Shown one piece after another: positions 38,401 through 45,500 of a DNA stretch of 54,842 nt. The stretch covers positions 1-54,842 of the forward strand of contig CAJBVW010000102.1 in NCBI GenBank assembly GCA_903959175.1, written 5' to 3'. Position 1 is the first letter of the stretch; each line of letters opens with the position of its first letter. The notes below the pieces were generated by a model. That model was not told where the DNA came from and did not search any database. It saw only the letters and a program-made list of their open reading frames with translations. The stretch comes from an uncultured Pseudomonadota bacterium. Lineage in GTDB: Bacteria > Myxococcota_A > UBA796 > SXON01. The position numbers and the translations under genes were made by a program.

Positions 38401-38596
38401 GCAGGACGAGGCCGCCGGCGAACCACGCGCCTGCCGTGTGTCCAGCGGCGCGAACGAGCGCGATGTCACCGATGTCGCCGATGTCGCCGCGCGCCCCGGC
38501 GGCGGCGAGTGTTCCCTCTATCGCGACGCTGGCGCCGAACCAGCCGGCCACGGCGACCGCGAGGAGCAGCGCGAGCTCGACGAGCAGGAGGATCAC
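35414..38596 (-). CDS. SEDS glycosyltransferase-class B penicillin-binding protein fusion (RodA/FtsW-PbpA)
   Basis: A single 1060-residue polypeptide joining two normally separate wall synthases. Residues about 1-445 form a polytopic SEDS protein; the catalytic Asp is Asp344 in GIPAGHTDLVYA, and the late motif FPLTGVVVPFLSFGKTSM is present. A further membrane helix (about 463-482) leads into a class B PBP with the N-terminal RGDIQDRNGAPLA motif (521-533) and the transpeptidase triad: SVFK (Ser760-Lys763), SSN (834-836) and KTG (970-972). Both activities should be intact: glycan polymerisation and crosslinking. GTG start at 38596 overlaps the PP2C stop (GTGA). It lies between PP2C and kinase genes, as RodA-PbpA do in actinobacteria, which suggests phospho-control. 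Confidence 0.92.
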   Translation of the reverse strand: MILLLVELALLLAVAVAGWFGASVAIEGTLAAAGARGDIGDIGDIALVRAAGHTAGAWFAGGLVLLAVARGATGLRRGQHIRTPLLLPAVGAASALGLVVQLGYGSPFRPDWPGPGFAEGVFYACVAAAAVLALPGDVGAWMSRGRWIVGGGTLAVLVALAAFGDAPGNSGQRINLFGTQPIELVKIGAVLFAADALGRRAAKIRFQRVRAGFLRLPRATLLLPALVALVATWAGLFLVKDLGPTLILGAVFLGLFYVVTRSPGWVLLALGTIGLTLALFAFAPELAPSTTVQTRLRMWSDPWLNGLPNGDQLALGFWAMAAGGWNGSGLGTAFPGGIPAGHTDLVYAHLVEELGVTGALTWLVLLGVAVTDGLRVAARNRTPERALTAAALGMLLVAQAGTILGGTFGAFPLTGVVVPFLSFGKTSMVAFWAVAALIARLGDDGEARVATDELREIAGGVRHVQLAVAFLALLGVGFTVKHAVIGRDATTLRGVVTTLGDGTPVLLQDRRLSSIAARIRRGDIQDRNGAPLATSPVAGTREHPLGDALGTVLGPSGGGLLRAKWSLERQQESFLRGYPDKTDGPAIWLGRTADGERLLLAAPSAATEAPSESVAALAAYARLGGTTGSAGIRRIPLATPDLASLLPLARMPLADREAAITALSDDVASRSVKLTLDARLQAAVAAQVKAAAGKSSVGAAALVILDPATGEVLARAQWPDYDPGGETWRKQRLAADPKFMGIYGAWSDKTGAHGIWQAGSVFKLLSAVAAVKTGNVPPSPSDACPTTSEPRFPCNQVHDGRPSFTLPSWSRPIHDHGDGGARGDLDLVAAITKSSNVYFGQLALALGPEAYRGLRAAGVEFGNPGLDAETDGAFTGLGAAGSRRLAQTGFGQGAGSWNVTQAARLVGAVANGGTYRRCPPDMLLGAACTANALLDSPSGLAPVLAGMEGVMRSGTGARLPKVPGVRVYGKTGTADAPGTRDEAPWKIRPAQTTLPHSWFVAIAEPDAATSCAPDTAGRYVVAAVVPHGGFGASAAGPLALAAIKELRALGFLPSSAVAAP
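38462..38488. repeat. Three tandem 9-bp repeats in the SEDS-PBP gene
   Basis: GATGTCACC, GATGTCGCC, GATGTCGCC in a row (plus strand) encode the GDIGDIGDI tract at about residues 37-46 in the first loop of the SEDS part. Being a multiple of three, copy-number change would alter loop length without breaking the frame. Confidence 0.8.
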
Positions 38597-39909
38597 GGGG
38601 CGCCCGGGGCGACGGGGGCCGGCTTCGTGGGGGCCCCTTCGGTGGGGACGCCCTCGCTGGGGGCCGCGGGCGCGCCCTCGACCGCCGGAGGCCCGCCGAG
38701 GAGCGCCACGTTGGTCTCCCGCGCGGCGACCGGGCCCTCGTAGACGGCCGCGGTGCCGAGCCACACGTTCTTCAGGACGATGGCGCCGCCGCCGGTGCTC
38801 ACGACGCGGATCGACCCCGCCTCGAGCCGGCTGTCCTCGATCCGCAACGATGCGCCCTGCGCGAGCACCACGGTGAGCGCGCCGCTGAGCTGCACGGTCG
38901 TCTGCTCGAGGGCGAAGCTCCCGCCTTCGCCCACCTCGATCCGCCAGTCCACCCCGCGCACCTGCGTGCCGCGGACGTCGAAGGTGGAGCCGGCCGAGAT
39001 GGTCGTGGTCTTGCCGGCCTCGGCCTCGACGACGGGCATCGTGCCGAAGTCGGTGGCGACGGTGACGCGGTTGGGGAGGTCCGCCACGGGCGGGAGGCGG
39101 CGGCCGAAGAGTGTGAGCCCCGCGAGCACGGCCATCGCGAGGAAGAGCCCGACGGTGACGTTGAAGCCGAGGCGGCGCGGGTTGCGCCCGCGGTGGAAGC
39201 GGCCGATGCGGACGGCCACGACGGTCACGTTGTCGGGGCCGCCGCGCGCGAGGGCGAGCGCGATGAGGCGGCTGGTCACGGCGTCGGCGTCGCCGCCCTC
39301 GCGCCAGAGCCGCATGAACTCCTCCGTGAGCTCCTCCGCGGGCACGGCGTCGTGGAGGCCGTCGCTCGCGAGGAGGAGGAGGTCTCCGCGGGCGACGGGG
39401 AAGCGCCCCGTCTCCACCCACTCGCCGTCCATGACCTTGCGCCCGAGGTCCCGCGCGACGGGCCGCTTCGTGGAGGCAGGGTTCGCGCCCTCGGCCGCGG
39501 CGGTCGCCACGTGGTCGTGGGTGAGCTGCCGCACGCCCTTGGCGTTGACCAGCCACGCGCGGGTGTCGCCGACGTGCGCCACGGCCACGGCGCGGCCGCT
39601 GTCCTCGAGGCGGACGGCCGTCGCGACCGCGCCCATGTCCTTCTGGCCGGGCTCGGACTCGGCCTGCTTCAGGATGCGCGCCCGCGCCTCCTTCATGGCG
39701 GCGACGAGCACGGTCTCGCTCGCGATGCGGGGGAGGTTCGGCACCTCCGCGATGGCGACGGCGGCGATGGCGGCGGCGACCTCGCCGGCCTCCTGGCCGC
39801 CCATGCCGTCGATCACCGCGAAGAGCCCCTGCTCGGCGCGGCAGACGGCGGCGTCCTCGTTGTGGGGGCGCACGCGACCGGCGTGCGTTCGGGCGGAGGC
39901 GGACATCAT
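38593..39909 (-). CDS. Membrane-anchored PP2C-family serine/threonine phosphatase
   Basis: A 438-residue protein. The cytoplasmic PP2C domain (about 1-236) has the metal-binding Asp residues in HNEDA (Asp19), VIDGMGG (Asp34), LASDGLHD (Asp183) and GPDNVTVV (Asp226), like PstP/Stp. A basic stretch (RGRNPRR) precedes one membrane helix (about 249-268). The outside part (about 275-438) is made of short alternating strands typical of beta-helix-like stacks and ends in a Pro/Ala-rich tail, in contrast to the short tails of most PstP proteins. It overlaps the FHA gene upstream (4 bp) and the SEDS-PBP downstream (GTGA). It should oppose the kinases of this operon. Confidence 0.92.
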   Translation of the reverse strand: MMSASARTHAGRVRPHNEDAAVCRAEQGLFAVIDGMGGQEAGEVAAAIAAVAIAEVPNLPRIASETVLVAAMKEARARILKQAESEPGQKDMGAVATAVRLEDSGRAVAVAHVGDTRAWLVNAKGVRQLTHDHVATAAAEGANPASTKRPVARDLGRKVMDGEWVETGRFPVARGDLLLLASDGLHDAVPAEELTEEFMRLWREGGDADAVTSRLIALALARGGPDNVTVVAVRIGRFHRGRNPRRLGFNVTVGLFLAMAVLAGLTLFGRRLPPVADLPNRVTVATDFGTMPVVEAEAGKTTTISAGSTFDVRGTQVRGVDWRIEVGEGGSFALEQTTVQLSGALTVVLAQGASLRIEDSRLEAGSIRVVSTGGGAIVLKNVWLGTAAVYEGPVAARETNVALLGGPPAVEGAPAAPSEGVPTEGAPTKPAPVAPGAP

Positions 39910-40289
39910 GCGCGCGACACCGAGAGCTTCATCTCGCCTCCGGACAACACGATCTCGACGGGGAGCTTCTCGCGGACGGCCTGTCCCGGCGCGAGCGCGA
40001 CGCCGCCCACGGACACGGGGTTGCTGTCACCGGGCTCCCGGGAGACCTCGATGTGGTCCCCATCCACCTGCACGCTCGCCTGACGACGGTTGATGCGGGG
40101 GCCAGCGCCGGGGATCGCGATGTGGTCGGGCCCCGCGTCGGGGTGGGAGCGGCCGAGCACCTGCCGCGCGCCGCCGCGCAGGACGACCTCGCCGGAGGGG
40201 CTCCGCAGGACCGCCGCGCCGACCGGCACGGTGCCGACGACGCCCGGCGCGAGGCTCGGCCCCGCCGGCTTCTGCTTGTCGAGGCGCAC
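39906..40289 (-). CDS. FHA-domain protein, C-terminal part of a frameshifted FhaA-like gene
   Basis: As an independent gene the first start is GTG 40289, giving 127 residues with an FHA domain: GRSHPDAGPDHIAIP, then RINRRQASVQVDGDHIEVSR and NPVSVGG. FHA domains bind phosphothreonine. However, the same frame is open upstream to the stop of the next entry, and there encodes VDDADEVLPGGGVLHARHVPD, which completes the last strands of the DUF3662 domain begun in that entry. I therefore read 39906-40726 as one gene of about 270 codons broken by a one-base shift near 40385-40391. It overlaps the PP2C start by 4 bp. Confidence 0.75.
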   Translation of the reverse strand: MRLDKQKPAGPSLAPGVVGTVPVGAAVLRSPSGEVVLRGGARQVLGRSHPDAGPDHIAIPGAGPRINRRQASVQVDGDHIEVSREPGDSNPVSVGGVALAPGQAVREKLPVEIVLSGGEMKLSVSRA

Positions 40290-40384
40290 GGTGATCTCGC
40301 CGACGCCCGGCGGCGCGGCCTCGCGGTCCGGTACGTGCCGCGCGTGGAGGACGCCGCCGCCGGGGAGGACCTCGTCCGCGTCGT

Positions 40385-40726
40385 CTACGAGAGGCGCACG
40401 GTGAGCGCGCCGACCGTGACGGCGTCGATCCGGACGAGCTCCTCGTAGAGGATCGGGCCGAGGTCCTTCTGCAGGCTCGCCTCGATCGGGCGGAGGCGGT
40501 CGTGGTCGAGGCGGGACAGGAACACGCGGTACTCGTTCCACACCTGGGGCTGGCCGGTGGCGCTCTTGAAGGGGCAGGTGACCATGACCGCGCTGACCGC
40601 CTGGCCGATGGCCCACGCGTCCACGACGACCACCGCCTTCGGTTCGAACACCTTCCACCACGCGCCCTTCCGCTTGACCTTCGAGAAGTCGGCGCGGAAG
40701 CGATCCGGAGACAGGGGCTGAAGCAT
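40385..40726 (-). CDS. DUF3662-like N-terminal part of a frameshifted FhaA-like gene
   Basis: A 113-residue frame from ATG 40726 to TAG at 40385-40387. The pattern VWNEYRVFLSRLDHDRLRP, then LQKDLGPILYEELVRIDAVTVGALTVRL matches the N-terminal DUF3662 domain of FhaA ('NxYTVxLSPxDYERLxP...L.xEL...GPVxVxF'). The domain stops abruptly where one more strand is expected; this strand is present in the neighbouring frame. Shifting back one base after codon CTC (40393-40391) restores the reading. It is adjacent to the next FhaA-like gene (40727), whose stop abuts this ATG. Such proteins bind phosphorylated wall-synthesis partners in actinobacteria. Confidence 0.72.
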   Translation of the reverse strand: MLQPLSPDRFRADFSKVKRKGAWWKVFEPKAVVVVDAWAIGQAVSAVMVTCPFKSATGQPQVWNEYRVFLSRLDHDRLRPIEASLQKDLGPILYEELVRIDAVTVGALTVRLS

Positions 40727-41452
40727 CTACTCCTCCGTCGACACGAGTCGGAGCGCTACGCGCCCGTCGTGTCCGTCGTGCAGCTCGAGGCGGTCGCCCA
40801 CGCGCAGCGGCGCGCGCCCGGACGCGGTCATCGCGGGGCGGACCTGGGTGCCGTCGCGGCGGACGACGAGGAGGAACTCCCCCTGCTGCCGCACCTCGAC
40901 CTCGAAGAGGGCGCCGCTGCGGCGGAGGATCGCCGCCGCGCGGCTCACCCACGCGAGCGACTCGGTGAGGACGATGTCGTTCGGCAGCCGCTGGTCGTCG
41001 GGGCGCTCCTGGTGCCAGCGCCCGCGGCCGATCCGCCACTCGCGGCGCGCGAGGTCCACCGGAAAGCGGTGCCCGTCGTTGTCGCCGCCCTCCACCACCA
41101 ACACTCCGGCGAGGGCGTGCTCGTCCTCGTGCACGGTGACCCCGACGGGCTCGCCGCGCTCGACGTGGTAGCGCCGCGCCGGCAACAGGTCGGCGGCGAC
41201 GAGGCGGTTCTGGAGGCGCGCCTCGAGATCCCGCTCGAAGGCGGGGTCGGCCACGAAGGCGCGGAGCGGCACCAGCCCGCCCTCCGCCGCGCGGATCTGG
41301 ACGCGGACGCCCGCGGGGAAGACCTCGCGGCCGCGCTCGCCATGGCGCTTGAGGGCGAGGATGCCCTCTTCGACCTGGCGCAGGAGGTCGTCCCGGCCAA
41401 GCTCGTCGTCGCCGCCCGACAGGGAGCGACGAATCGTGTCCAGAATCCCCAT
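40727..41452 (-). CDS. FhaA-like protein (DUF3662 + FHA domain)
   Basis: A 241-residue cytoplasmic protein. The N-terminal half (about 1-130) is DUF3662-like (LRQVEEGILALKRHGERGREVFPAG, LRAFVADPAFERDLEARLQ, ARRYHVERGEPVGVTV). The C-terminal half is an FHA domain (about 140-241): WRIGRGR, RLPNDIVLTE, WVSRAAAIL where a typical SRRHAxI reads SRAAAIL, so the phosphothreonine pocket may be weakened, though the Arg of GR and the Asn of PNDI remain. Two such proteins in tandem upstream of PP2C recall fhaA and fhaB of Mycobacterium. The gap to the GGDEF gene upstream is 78 bp. Confidence 0.8.
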   Translation of the reverse strand: MGILDTIRRSLSGGDDELGRDDLLRQVEEGILALKRHGERGREVFPAGVRVQIRAAEGGLVPLRAFVADPAFERDLEARLQNRLVAADLLPARRYHVERGEPVGVTVHEDEHALAGVLVVEGGDNDGHRFPVDLARREWRIGRGRWHQERPDDQRLPNDIVLTESLAWVSRAAAILRRSGALFEVEVRQQGEFLLVVRRDGTQVRPAMTASGRAPLRVGDRLELHDGHDGRVALRLVSTEE

Positions 41453-41530
41453 TGGAACCGCCTCACGCCGCGAACCTATCCGTGTTCCGGGGTTCCCGTC
41501 GCGTTCCGTGCCCAGAGCCCGCGCTCAGCG

Positions 41531-42481
41531 CTACGTCGCGCGCATGACGCGGTTGCGCCCCGCTGCCTTCGCCGCGTACAGCGCGCGATCCGCGCGGTTG
41601 ATCCACTCCTTGACGCTCTCCCCCGCACGCACCCCCGCGACGCCCAACGAGGCCGTCACGCGCAGGCCGGGGTTGGTGCGCGCCCAATCGTGCCCCTCGA
41701 TCGCGCGCCGCACCCGCTCGCCGACCTCGATGGCGCCGGACTCGGGCGTGCCATGGAGGAACATCAGCAGCTCCTCGCCGCCGTACCGGACGCACGCGTC
41801 CGTCTCTCGCACGCCGACCATGAGGATGCGGGCGACGCCGACCAGAACGTCGTCACCGACCTGGTGGCCGAAGGTGTCGTTCACCTGCTTGAACGAGTCG
41901 ATATCCACGAACAGGCACGAGTAGTCCACGCCGAGGCGGGTGGCGGCGGCGAGGTGCACGGGCAGCTCGTCGTCCAGCCAGACGCGGTTCAGCAGCCCGG
42001 TCAGCGGGTCCCGGTTGTTGGACTCGAGGCGCTCGATGACGCTCTGGAGGTGCTCGACCTCCTCGAGGCTCAGCAGGTCCAGGCGCAGCGCGACCTGCCC
42101 GATCTCGAGGTGGTCCCCTGGGCGGAGCTCTGCGCTCTCGACCGGGGTCCCGTTGATGGCGGTGCCGTTGGTGGAGCCGAGGTCCTGCACGCGGAAGCTG
42201 CCGTCGGCGAGGCTGGTGACGCGGGCGTGCCGACGCGAGACCGACGCGTCGTCGAGGACGAGGCTGCCACCCTCGTCGCGACCGATCACGACGTCGTCGC
42301 TGTCGTGGAGCGTGACGTACCGGAGCATGTCGCGCCCGGCCACGACCCGAAGCGTCGGGACGACGACCCGGCGATCGGGGCCGTGGCGACGGACCTGGAT
42401 CTTACGCGTGCTCTCCACGCCCGGGAGGGGCGGCAGGCGCATCTCCCCCGCGTGCAGGGTGTCGTCTCGCTTGGAGGCCAT
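41531..42481 (-). CDS. FHA-domain diguanylate cyclase (GGDEF)
   Basis: A 316-residue soluble protein. The N-terminal FHA domain (about 43-135) has all key residues: GR at 67-68, SRRHA at 82-86 and STNGT at 103-107, so it should bind phosphothreonine. A short helix leads to a GGDEF domain (about 150-316) with the active-site GGEEL (234-238) and, five residues upstream, an RxxD inhibitory site (RETD, 225-228) for product feedback. It therefore should make cyclic di-GMP under control of a phosphorylated partner, perhaps from the kinases nearby. It lies at the head of the wall-synthesis operon; a putative promoter precedes it. Confidence 0.93.
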   Translation of the reverse strand: MASKRDDTLHAGEMRLPPLPGVESTRKIQVRRHGPDRRVVVPTLRVVAGRDMLRYVTLHDSDDVVIGRDEGGSLVLDDASVSRRHARVTSLADGSFRVQDLGSTNGTAINGTPVESAELRPGDHLEIGQVALRLDLLSLEEVEHLQSVIERLESNNRDPLTGLLNRVWLDDELPVHLAAATRLGVDYSCLFVDIDSFKQVNDTFGHQVGDDVLVGVARILMVGVRETDACVRYGGEELLMFLHGTPESGAIEVGERVRRAIEGHDWARTNPGLRVTASLGVAGVRAGESVKEWINRADRALYAAKAAGRNRVMRAT

Positions 42482-42548
42482 CCTGGATTGCCGTCGGGAG
42501 TGGGGAACGTGAAGCGCCCATGCTGGGACCGGGCAGCCCAGACGACCA

Positions 42549-42576
42549 TCTTTACACCCAGCTCCGCGATTTTCAA
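42549..42576 (-). promoter_or_regulatory. Putative promoter upstream of the GGDEF-FHA gene
   Basis: On the minus strand, TTGAAA (42576-42571) and TAAAGA (42554-42549) are 16 bases apart, in a short AT-rich island within the 118-bp gap between the OmpA-family gene and the GGDEF-FHA gene. It could start the long signalling/wall operon. The -10 is only a partial match. Confidence 0.35.
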
Positions 42577-42599
42577 CCTTCCCGGTGCCGCTCGCGGCT

Positions 42600-45500
42600 C
42601 TACCGCCCGCGCGGCCGTTCCTCGGGGCGGGGGGGCTTCCCCTGACCGCGGGTGCCGTCGCCCTTCGGCGGCGCGTCCGCAGGGCGCACGGTGGCGCCGC
42701 TGCCGCCCTTGCGGATCTGGAAGACGACGCGGCGGTTGGCCTCGCGGGCCTCCTCGCTGGTGCCGGGCTGGAGCGGCTCGGACTCGCCGTAGCCCTTCGC
42801 CTCGAGGCGCGCGGCTTCGACCCCGGCAGTCACGAGGTAGTCGCGCACGGCGGCGGCGCGGCGATCCGAGAGGCCGAGGTTGTAGGCGTCGGAGCCCTGG
42901 TCGTCCGTGTGGCCCTGCACCTCGACGAGCGTGATCTCGGGGTGGTTCAGGAGGATGGCGGCGACCTCGTCGAGGAGGCGGAAGCTCTCGGCCTTGATCG
43001 TGGCGCTGTCGAACTCGAAGAAGATCTTGTCGAGGATCTCGACGCGGTCTCCCTTGACGACGGCCCGCGCCTGCTTGAGGACGACCGAGACGCGCGCGGG
43101 CTGGTCCTTGCCGACCTGCGTCGTGACGCGCTCGGCCTGGTAGCCCTCCGCCCACACGGAGAGCTCCGCGGGACCGACGGGGATCCGCTCCTCGCCGACG
43201 CCGTCCGCGCCGGTGGTGAACTTCTTGCCGCCGCCGAGCACGGTCACGAGGGCCGCCACGGGGGCGCCGGCCTCGTTCGTCGCCGCGACGATGACGCGCC
43301 CCCCGAGGATCACGGGCTGCATCGTGAAGGTCTTCTCGAAGCGCTCGGCGTCGGGCACCTTCATCGCGCCGGCTTCGCTCTCGTAGCCCTCGGCCGCGGC
43401 CACGACCTTGTAGTCGCCGGGCGGGAGCGAGCGGGTCATCTCGCCGCTGCCGAGCACGTAGCGGCCCGACTCGGGGCCGGACTCGAGCTCCACCGAAGCG
43501 TTCGCGATGCGCTGGCCGCGCGGGTCGATGACCTGGAGGCGGGTGGGGGTGAGCCCGGCGTCGGGGCAGCCGTCCTCGTCGTTGCGGCCGTTGCGGTCCT
43601 CCGGCTGGCCGGGGCAGAGGTCCTTCGCGTCCTCGATGCCGTCGCCGTCGCGGTCCGGGCCCTTGGCGGAGGTGACGACGTCCGCGTCGCGCTTGACGAC
43701 GGGCACCCACGAGAGGCCGGCGATCGCGCGGAAGTCGGGGGCGCCCACGCCGGTGGTGAGGCCGGTGCCGAACGCGCCGCTCACGACGAGCTCGGGGCGG
43801 GGGTAGTACTTCACGCCCGCGTGCCACTCGATGGGGGCGGCGCCGAGCGCGTCGAGCTGGGTGAGGGAGAGCTCGCCGTCGATCTCGGCGAAGGCGTCGA
43901 GCTCCTCGACCACCGGGACCGCGCCGCCGAGGCCCCAGAGGAGGCGGGTGCCCCAGTTCAGGTCGGGGAGCAGGTCGGCGACGCCGCCGCCGCGCACACC
44001 CACGTTCGCCGAGACGATGCCGCGCTTGCGGCCCGCCGTCGCGATCACGCGGCCGCCGAAGGTGGGGGAGGGGTCTCCGAGCCAGGCGTCGGGGTTGCCG
44101 GTGGGCAGGCCGAGGTCGATGGCGGCGCCGACGCCGAAGCCCGTCTTGGCGCGGTCCACGAGGGTGGCCTTCAGGTCGAGGCGGAGGTCGCCGGGGTTGA
44201 AGCTGCCGCCCGTCGCGAGGTCGCTCCCGGACGCGAGGTGGAGCGGCATGTCGACCGCGAGGCGGAAGCGCGAGAGGGTGAAGAAGACCGCGAGGTTGGC
44301 CGTCGCGACGTCACCGGTGAGGCGGGTGTCCTCGGCGTCGCCGTCGTAGCGGTAGATCAGCGGATCCTTGGCGTAGTCGAACCAGAAGCCGCCGCCGATG
44401 CCCGGCCCGGGGACGGAGGCGTCCTCCACCGCGAGGAGCGAGCGGCCGTCCGCGACGGGGCGGAAGCGCTGGGCGTTGAACTGGTCCTGCGCGTGCGCGG
44501 TGCCGAGGCCGCCGAGGAGGGTGCCGCCGAGCGCCGCGGCCGTGACCTGACGCCGGCGCCGCCGGAGCACGCCGCCGAGCGCGAGGAGCGCGGGGAGGAG
44601 CGCCGTGCGGGGGTCGACCACGGAGCAGGCGCCGCCGGTGTAGTGGCCGCAGTCGAGGAAGGGGTCCTCGGTGTCGCAGTTCACCGTGTCGCCCGTGTCG
44701 TCCCCGGCGGGGTCGTCGCAGCCGTCGGCGTCGAATTCGTCGTCGTTGATGTCGGGGAGGCCGTCGCAGTCGGCGTCCTCGTCGCAGGACTCCTCACCGT
44801 CGGGGATACCGTCGCCGTCTGAGTCGGCGTTGTCCGTCTTCGACGCGCAGTCGGCCTCGGTGGCGTTGTCGAGGCCATCGCCGTCGGGGTCGGCGCAGGG
44901 GCCGTCCGTGTCGTCCGCGTCCTGGAAGTTGGGGAGGCCGTCGCAGTCGTCGTCCGCGGTGCCCTCGTCGACGTCGGGCTTGCCGTCGCCGTCGGCGTCC
45001 GTGTCGCGGTTGTCGGGGGCGCCGTCGCCGTCGGTGTCGCCGCCGCCCTCGGTGACGGTCGGGATGGTGTCGTCGTCGTCGTCGGGGTCGCAGAAGTCGG
45101 GGGCGCCGTCGCCGTCGGTGTCGCCGCGGCCCTCGTCGGCGTCGAGGATGCCGTCCCCGTCCTGATCGTCGGCGGTGCCGACCTCGGCGCAGGTGTCCTC
45201 GACCACGTCGGGGATGCCGTCGATGTCGCTGTCGAGGTCGTCCGCGGGGTCGTTGGGATCGGTCTCCCAGGGGTCGATGAAGCCGTCGCCGTCGAGGTCT
45301 TCGGCGCCGTCCGGCAGCGTGCCGCCGTCGGTGTCCTCGGACAGCGGGTTCGTCGTGGTGGTGGGGTCGGCGTCCGGGGTGAAGCAGCCGGCGGACACGT
45401 CGGTGCCCGCGCCCGCGTCGACCACGCCGGACTCGAGGCCGTCGGAGAGGCCGTCCCCGTCGCTGTCGCAGTCGAGGGCGTTCGTTCCGGCGTCGACCTC

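Noticed and set aside
35516-38743. 1075-codon plus-strand open frame opposite the SEDS-PBP gene
   Set aside because: Antisense of a gene with intact catalytic motifs; its translation is Glu/Arg/Gly-rich low complexity.
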